Below, piece after piece: positions 40,444-43,575 of a stretch of 43,575 nucleotides of DNA. The notes under the pieces were generated by a model, which was given only the letters and a program-made list of their open reading frames with translations, did not search any database and had not been told where the DNA came from. The position numbers were made by a program, and so were the translations under genes. Origin of the DNA: Levilactobacillus cerevisiae (GTDB lineage Bacteria; Bacillota; Bacilli; Lactobacillales; Lactobacillaceae); assembly GCF_003946245.1 (NCBI RefSeq), contig NZ_RHNN01000030.1:1-43575 (forward strand), in the 5' to 3' direction. Positions within the stretch are counted from its first letter, which is position 1, and every line of letters begins with the position of its first letter.

Positions 40444-40470
40444 TGTTGGGCTTAACTGACTACCTTGTCG

Positions 40471-40502
40471 AAAAAAGCTGTTAGTCCAATGACTAGCAGC
40501 TC
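40471..40502 (-). terminator. Minus-strand terminator-like hairpin
   Basis: AGCTG-TTAGTC pairs with GACTAG-CAGCT; on the minus strand TTTTTTCG follows. No minus-strand gene lies directly upstream, so it may be a second barrier for the cell-wall genes to its right. Confidence 0.55.
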
Positions 40503-40645
40503 ATCGCCCGTGCATGAAATTGGTGACAGTCTGGTGACGGTTTGAAACTGATTGCTGATTCCGAATGGCTAACGATTCTCAAAGAATGCGGGTTACCAGC
40601 GAATTATGGTTGCCTCTGGAGATACCTGGAGAGTGACGCAGAGGC

Positions 40646-40660
40646 CTCGGGGGGCGCATT
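40646..40660 (+). repeat. Right attachment-site-like repeat
   Basis: CTCGGGGGGCGCATT is identical to the 3' end of the tRNA-Arg gene at 20538-20552. No other part of a tRNA surrounds it. It marks the likely right edge of the island and is followed by TCTTTTT. Confidence 0.65.
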
Positions 40661-40690
40661 CTTTTTAACTAAGGTAGAATTACGTCTTCG

Positions 40691-40740
40691 AAAAAAATCG
40701 ACACCAACTACTCGTAATGAGTCGTTGCTGCCGATTTTTT
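40691..40740 (-). terminator. Terminator of the PG-binding NlpC/P60 gene
   Basis: AAAAATCG, AAC and CTC pair with GAG, GTTG and CGATTTTT in an imperfect long hairpin with A and T runs at both ends; it ends 3 nt before the stop codon's end at 40744. Confidence 0.75.
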
Positions 40741-40743
40741 CTG

Positions 40744-41778
40744 CTAGTTAAATGGTCGTTTGATACCGGCAACGTAAGAGCGTTGGCCGTTCTTGATGTT
40801 GGCGACCATGATTCTTGGTGGCCATGATTCGATGACTTTCCCCTTGCCTAAGTAAACGGCAACGTGCCAGATTGTATGGGTACCGGGTTGGTAGTAGAAT
40901 ACAAGGTCACCACGTTGTTTGTGATTGTAGGCTACGCGATGGAGTTTCTTAGCAGCCCAAAGGTTACGGGAATTCCATTCGTTACCCGGGTAGGCGTGGT
41001 GAATCGAGCTGGTTGGCAGGGGACTGATACCACCGGCGTACAAGGCTTGCATCACTAAGCCGGAGCAATCGGTGCCATATTTGGGGCTGGATGAAGAACC
41101 AACTAAGTAAGGATTGCCCTTATACTTGTAGGCTTGATGAATCATGGCATCAATGTGGGCCTTACGTCCTTGCCAGGCTTTGGCACCCAGTGGCGCAGTG
41201 TAGCTATCAATGCCAGTCCAAGCATCTTTGGTGTACCCCATTTTAAGCCAGGTCGCCTCGTTAACGTTTCCAGTCACTTTGAGGTGGTGGCGTCGTTGAA
41301 AGGCTTTGACGGCGTTGTAGGTGGCTTGATTATAGTTGTTATAGCCATTTGACGTATGCATCTTTTTCATGATGTACCAGGTCTTGATGCCTTCATAGTG
41401 ACGCTTAACGGTGTAGCCAACCTTGCCGTAGGGCTTGATTCGTTGATAGTGAACTTGATAATACTTGTGAGGATTTTGATAACCAGCCGTTTTAGCGACG
41501 AACGCCTTATTAGCTGTGATGTATTTGTGACCGCTGGTTTTAAGAATGGGCGCATGGCCAGCAGTTTTGGTCACACCAGTAATCTTAACGAAATTGCCGG
41601 ATTTGACGGTTTTATGTTTGCTGGTTTTGGCCGCGTTGTTATACATAATGATGGTGTGCTTGGTCTTGATGATTCCAGGATTAGTGGTGTAATAACTGGC
41701 AGCCTGGGCAGTGACAGTTCCCGCGGTACCCAAGGTGAGGGCAGCGGCAAATGTTAGCCATAAAGCAGAATGTTTCAT
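40744..41778 (-). CDS. Secreted peptidoglycan-binding NlpC/P60 hydrolase
   Basis: 344 aa. Signal peptide (~1-27, cleavage after AQA). Lys/Thr/Tyr-rich beta domain (~30-130), probably an SH3-like wall module. Putative PG_binding_1 helix bundle around NYNQATYNAVKAFQRRHHLKV (~150-180). NlpC/P60 domain to the end, with catalytic Cys238 (YGTDCSGLV) and His in IWHVAVYLGKGK. Cuts gamma-D-Glu-diamino acid bonds of wall peptides. AGGAGG lies 6-7 nt upstream of the ATG. It follows the C39-like gene in the same direction by 24 nt, so they may share a transcript. Confidence 0.88.
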   Translation of the reverse strand: MKHSALWLTFAAALTLGTAGTVTAQAASYYTTNPGIIKTKHTIIMYNNAAKTSKHKTVKSGNFVKITGVTKTAGHAPILKTSGHKYITANKAFVAKTAGYQNPHKYYQVHYQRIKPYGKVGYTVKRHYEGIKTWYIMKKMHTSNGYNNYNQATYNAVKAFQRRHHLKVTGNVNEATWLKMGYTKDAWTGIDSYTAPLGAKAWQGRKAHIDAMIHQAYKYKGNPYLVGSSSSPKYGTDCSGLVMQALYAGGISPLPTSSIHHAYPGNEWNSRNLWAAKKLHRVAYNHKQRGDLVFYYQPGTHTIWHVAVYLGKGKVIESWPPRIMVANIKNGQRSYVAGIKRPFN

Positions 41779-41802
41779 GATGGTTCCTCCTAAAAAAATA
41801 AG

Positions 41803-42639
41803 TTAATAACTTAAGGCCCGGTAGGCATCCAGTTTACGGTGATGCGTGAAGCCTGCGTTACTGAGTGACCGGCGCTGGTAGGTCCACGGGTCGTTGAAAT
41901 AGAGACGAGTACGGGTGTAACCAGAGACAGTCACGGCATGATTACTGAACCCGTCAAAGTAGCCGAGCCAGATAACCACGGGCTTGTTGTGGTGAATGTA
42001 ACTCTTGATAGTGGTTAACTTGGCACCGGTCAAATTCTTGCTGGTCCCCACGTGTTTTTTGACCAATTTGGTTAAGCCACCTGGATAAATGTACCAACCA
42101 GACTTTTTATAGGGACTGCCGACAAATCCTTTGTTCGGATTTTTATTGCGGGGCATCTCTCTAGCTAAGCCGGATTTGGTGACGGTGGCACCGGCAAATT
42201 GGAGCATCATGGCAGTCGCGGTAATCTCGCAACCTGTGGGCAATTGCGGGCGTTGGGCAATCAACGGAACGTAAAGCTTATACGTCGATTTGATTGTCGC
42301 GTTTTGATTGACCCAACCAGTACGGGTGTGGTTGAATGTGAATTTAAGCCATTTAGTCCCGTTAACGATTTCGGTTCTGGTAATGTGGATGGCCCGATTA
42401 GCAAACGCGTGACTGGTACTAATCTCGGTTAAGTTGTTGGCGGAAGTCTTGTAGCCGCCGGTGGCGTAGATCTTGTAATTGTGGGACGCGGTGTTGCGCA
42501 TGGTCGTGTAATAATTAACCGTTTGCAGGCTAGTCACGGGATCAAAATTAGTTGTGGCGGCTTGGGCATGGGTGATTGTCGCGGGGATGAGTAAACCGAG
42601 CGACAGAGCCGCAAGTACTAAGCTTGGTTTATGAAACAA
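41803..42639 (-). CDS. Secreted C39-like cysteine peptidase with SH3/GW-type module
   Basis: 278 aa. Signal peptide (~1-28, AQA). Beta-rich module (~35-120) ending FNHTRTGWVNQNA, typical of GW/SH3_8 wall-binding repeats. Peptidase_C39_2 domain with Cys137 in LPTGCEITATAMML, His in NHAVTVSGY and Asp/Asn in YFNDPW. TTG at 42639 is favoured: GAGGTGA lies 5-6 nt upstream, while a GTG three codons earlier overlaps that site. Lactobacillus proteins of this type are uncharacterised; wall peptide or bacteriocin-like substrates are possible. Confidence 0.83.
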   Translation of the reverse strand: MFHKPSLVLAALSLGLLIPATITHAQAATTNFDPVTSLQTVNYYTTMRNTASHNYKIYATGGYKTSANNLTEISTSHAFANRAIHITRTEIVNGTKWLKFTFNHTRTGWVNQNATIKSTYKLYVPLIAQRPQLPTGCEITATAMMLQFAGATVTKSGLAREMPRNKNPNKGFVGSPYKKSGWYIYPGGLTKLVKKHVGTSKNLTGAKLTTIKSYIHHNKPVVIWLGYFDGFSNHAVTVSGYTRTRLYFNDPWTYQRRSLSNAGFTHHRKLDAYRALSY

Positions 42640-42707
42640 CGGGGTCACCTCTTCTTTCGTTCATGGTCAGAACAGCCACAAGCAAATGGCTGATAAATGG
42701 TGTTAGA

Positions 42708-43505
42708 TTACTTGGCCCCCAGAATAGCAGCGTTAGCTACCGATGGCCGATAGGATCCGTGACTTGCTGCATATTGGGCGCCAATACCAATGACGTTGTT
42801 TGCTGGATTCAATAAGGCATCACGATGACCCCAATCACTGGTAGCGTCATAGTAAATATATTCGAGTACCATGGCTTTTCCGGCATTGTACGAATTGTTA
42901 ACCGTGATATTGAATGTTTCTGATGAGGTAGAAGTGTTGTCAGAGTTAGCGGTGTGATAGACCGCATTTATCATGCTAAAGCCGAGAACTTCGGCAGTAT
43001 CATAATCGATACCAGCAGCGTCACATTCGTGGATAAAGGCTGTGTTGCCATCAGTATCGTCGTGTGAATAGTGGGTAAGGATTTCATTTGCCCGTGTGGC
43101 GGTCACGCCGTCTAAGGCGGAATCTTCAGCTAGGGGACTGGTGCCACGTTGTGTCCGTTCCTGATTGACGGTGTCCAAGAAGCCCCGTTGATAGTCACGC
43201 AAGTTCATACTGAACGTTTGGTTACGCTCAGCCGTGCTGCCTACATTGTTGTTGGACGCAGGTGTAGTGGTCGTAGGCGTGGTAGCGGTGCTTGTCTTGG
43301 CGTTCGTCTTGGTACTGGTCTTAGTACTTACTTTAGAACTTGATACCCGTTTCAAGGCGCCACGCCAAGTCCAAACGGTATGTTTAGCAGTTTTGAACTT
43401 GTAATACACAGCCTTCTTGCCGTTCTTGGTCACATGCACGGCATAGGTGACAGTCACCTGGCTACCGTACGCACCGAGGCGTGCACCGGTGACACGGGGG
43501 GAGTG
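42708..43505 (-). pseudogene. CAP-domain (SCP-like) secreted protein, 5' end missing
   Basis: Open from 43505 to 42708. It encodes an SH3-like wall module (ARLGAYGSQVTVTYAVHV...KAVYYKFKTAKHTVW), a Ser/Thr/Lys linker (STKTSTKTNAKTSTAT) and a CAP domain (QRGFLDTVNQERTQRG, HYSHDDTDG, DWGHRDALLNP, IGIGAQYA). The family is normally secreted, but no signal peptide is found. An in-frame TGA at 43506-43508 closes the frame and no start with a ribosome site precedes the module. The break coincides with an IS-like terminal sequence from about 43497, so the 5' part was probably cut off by insertion. Confidence 0.65.
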
Positions 43506-43575
43506 TCAAATTTTTTGTGTAAATGGAAGTCCTCTCCCATTAGCTAGCTTCTAATACATGGATTCTAACGTATCT
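43497..43575. mobile_element. Probable IS256-family terminus at the window edge
   Basis: Reading inward from the junction: GGGGAGTGTCAAA, TTTTTTGTGTAAATGG. TGT(A/C)AA followed by TTGTGTAAA is the usual pattern of IS256 (mutator-type) terminal repeats. The broken CAP gene ends here. No transposase is visible, as it would lie beyond the window. Confidence 0.45.

Noticed and set aside
20551..40645. Search for an integrase, excisionase, relaxase or transposase within the island
   Set aside because: None seen: every long frame belongs to enzymes, transporters or regulators, so mobility is inferred only from the tRNA 3'-end repeats.
43149..43343. Plus-strand frame opposite the CAP gene linker
   Set aside because: Antisense of the Ser/Thr/Lys repeat linker; low-complexity artefact.

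Overview
The window looks like chromosomal DNA of a lactic acid bacterium of the Lactobacillaceae, most likely Levilactobacillus or a close relative. Evidence: near-balanced base composition, AGGAGG ribosome binding sites with frequent TTG/GTG starts, a type I-E CRISPR repeat, a choloylglycine hydrolase, several NlpC/P60 cell-wall enzymes, a MerR-controlled oxidoreductase regulon and many DHA2/CPA1 transporters. This assignment is inference from family content; no species marker such as rRNA is present.

Left part (1-20.5 kb): housekeeping and envelope genes. In order: a cytosolic 5'-nucleotidase-type phosphoesterase (-), a Na+/H+ antiporter (-), an Spx-like regulator without its CxxC redox switch (+), a free-standing ATP-cone protein (-), ketopantoate reductase (-), an S9 peptidase (+), a YtgP/MurJ-type flippase (+), a small acidic protein (-), an orphan type I-E CRISPR array, an NlpC/P60 hydrolase (-), a choloylglycine hydrolase (-), a two-TM protein (+), a probable type I toxin-antitoxin locus, a small membrane protein and a VanX-like dipeptidase (-), NAD(P)H-hydrate epimerase with a MarR regulator (-), and a small hypothetical protein (+). 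Long non-coding gaps here hold a family of 130-230 nt structured repeats whose hairpin stems differ in sequence but remain paired.

Middle part (20.5-40.65 kb): an accessory island. It starts at the 3' end of a tRNA-Arg gene and ends at a 15-bp perfect duplicate of that tRNA 3' end, as expected of tRNA-targeted integration, although no integrase remains. It carries two MerR regulators and some seventeen enzymes and transporters: NAD(P)-binding reductases, flavodoxins (one anchored outside the membrane), dienelactone-hydrolase-like and other alpha/beta hydrolases, a carboxymuconolactone decarboxylase-like protein, a cupin, aldo/keto reductases, an aldehyde dehydrogenase, SDRs and a CPA1 antiporter. 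Nine minus-strand promoters share one architecture (TTGCCT-like -35, 19-bp spacer holding the dyad CCTTGAAGTT/AACTTCAAGG, -10), the signature of MerR-type activation. The island therefore appears to be one regulon, probably for electrophile/aldehyde/quinone stress. A plus-strand operon at its right end (aldo/keto reductase, flavodoxin, DHA2 efflux pump, TetR) has its own paired TetR-type operators.

Right part (40.7-43.58 kb): three minus-strand genes for secreted wall proteins (PG-binding NlpC/P60, C39-like peptidase with SH3/GW-type module, CAP-domain protein). The CAP gene lacks its signal peptide and runs into what looks like the terminal repeat of an IS256-family element at the window edge.
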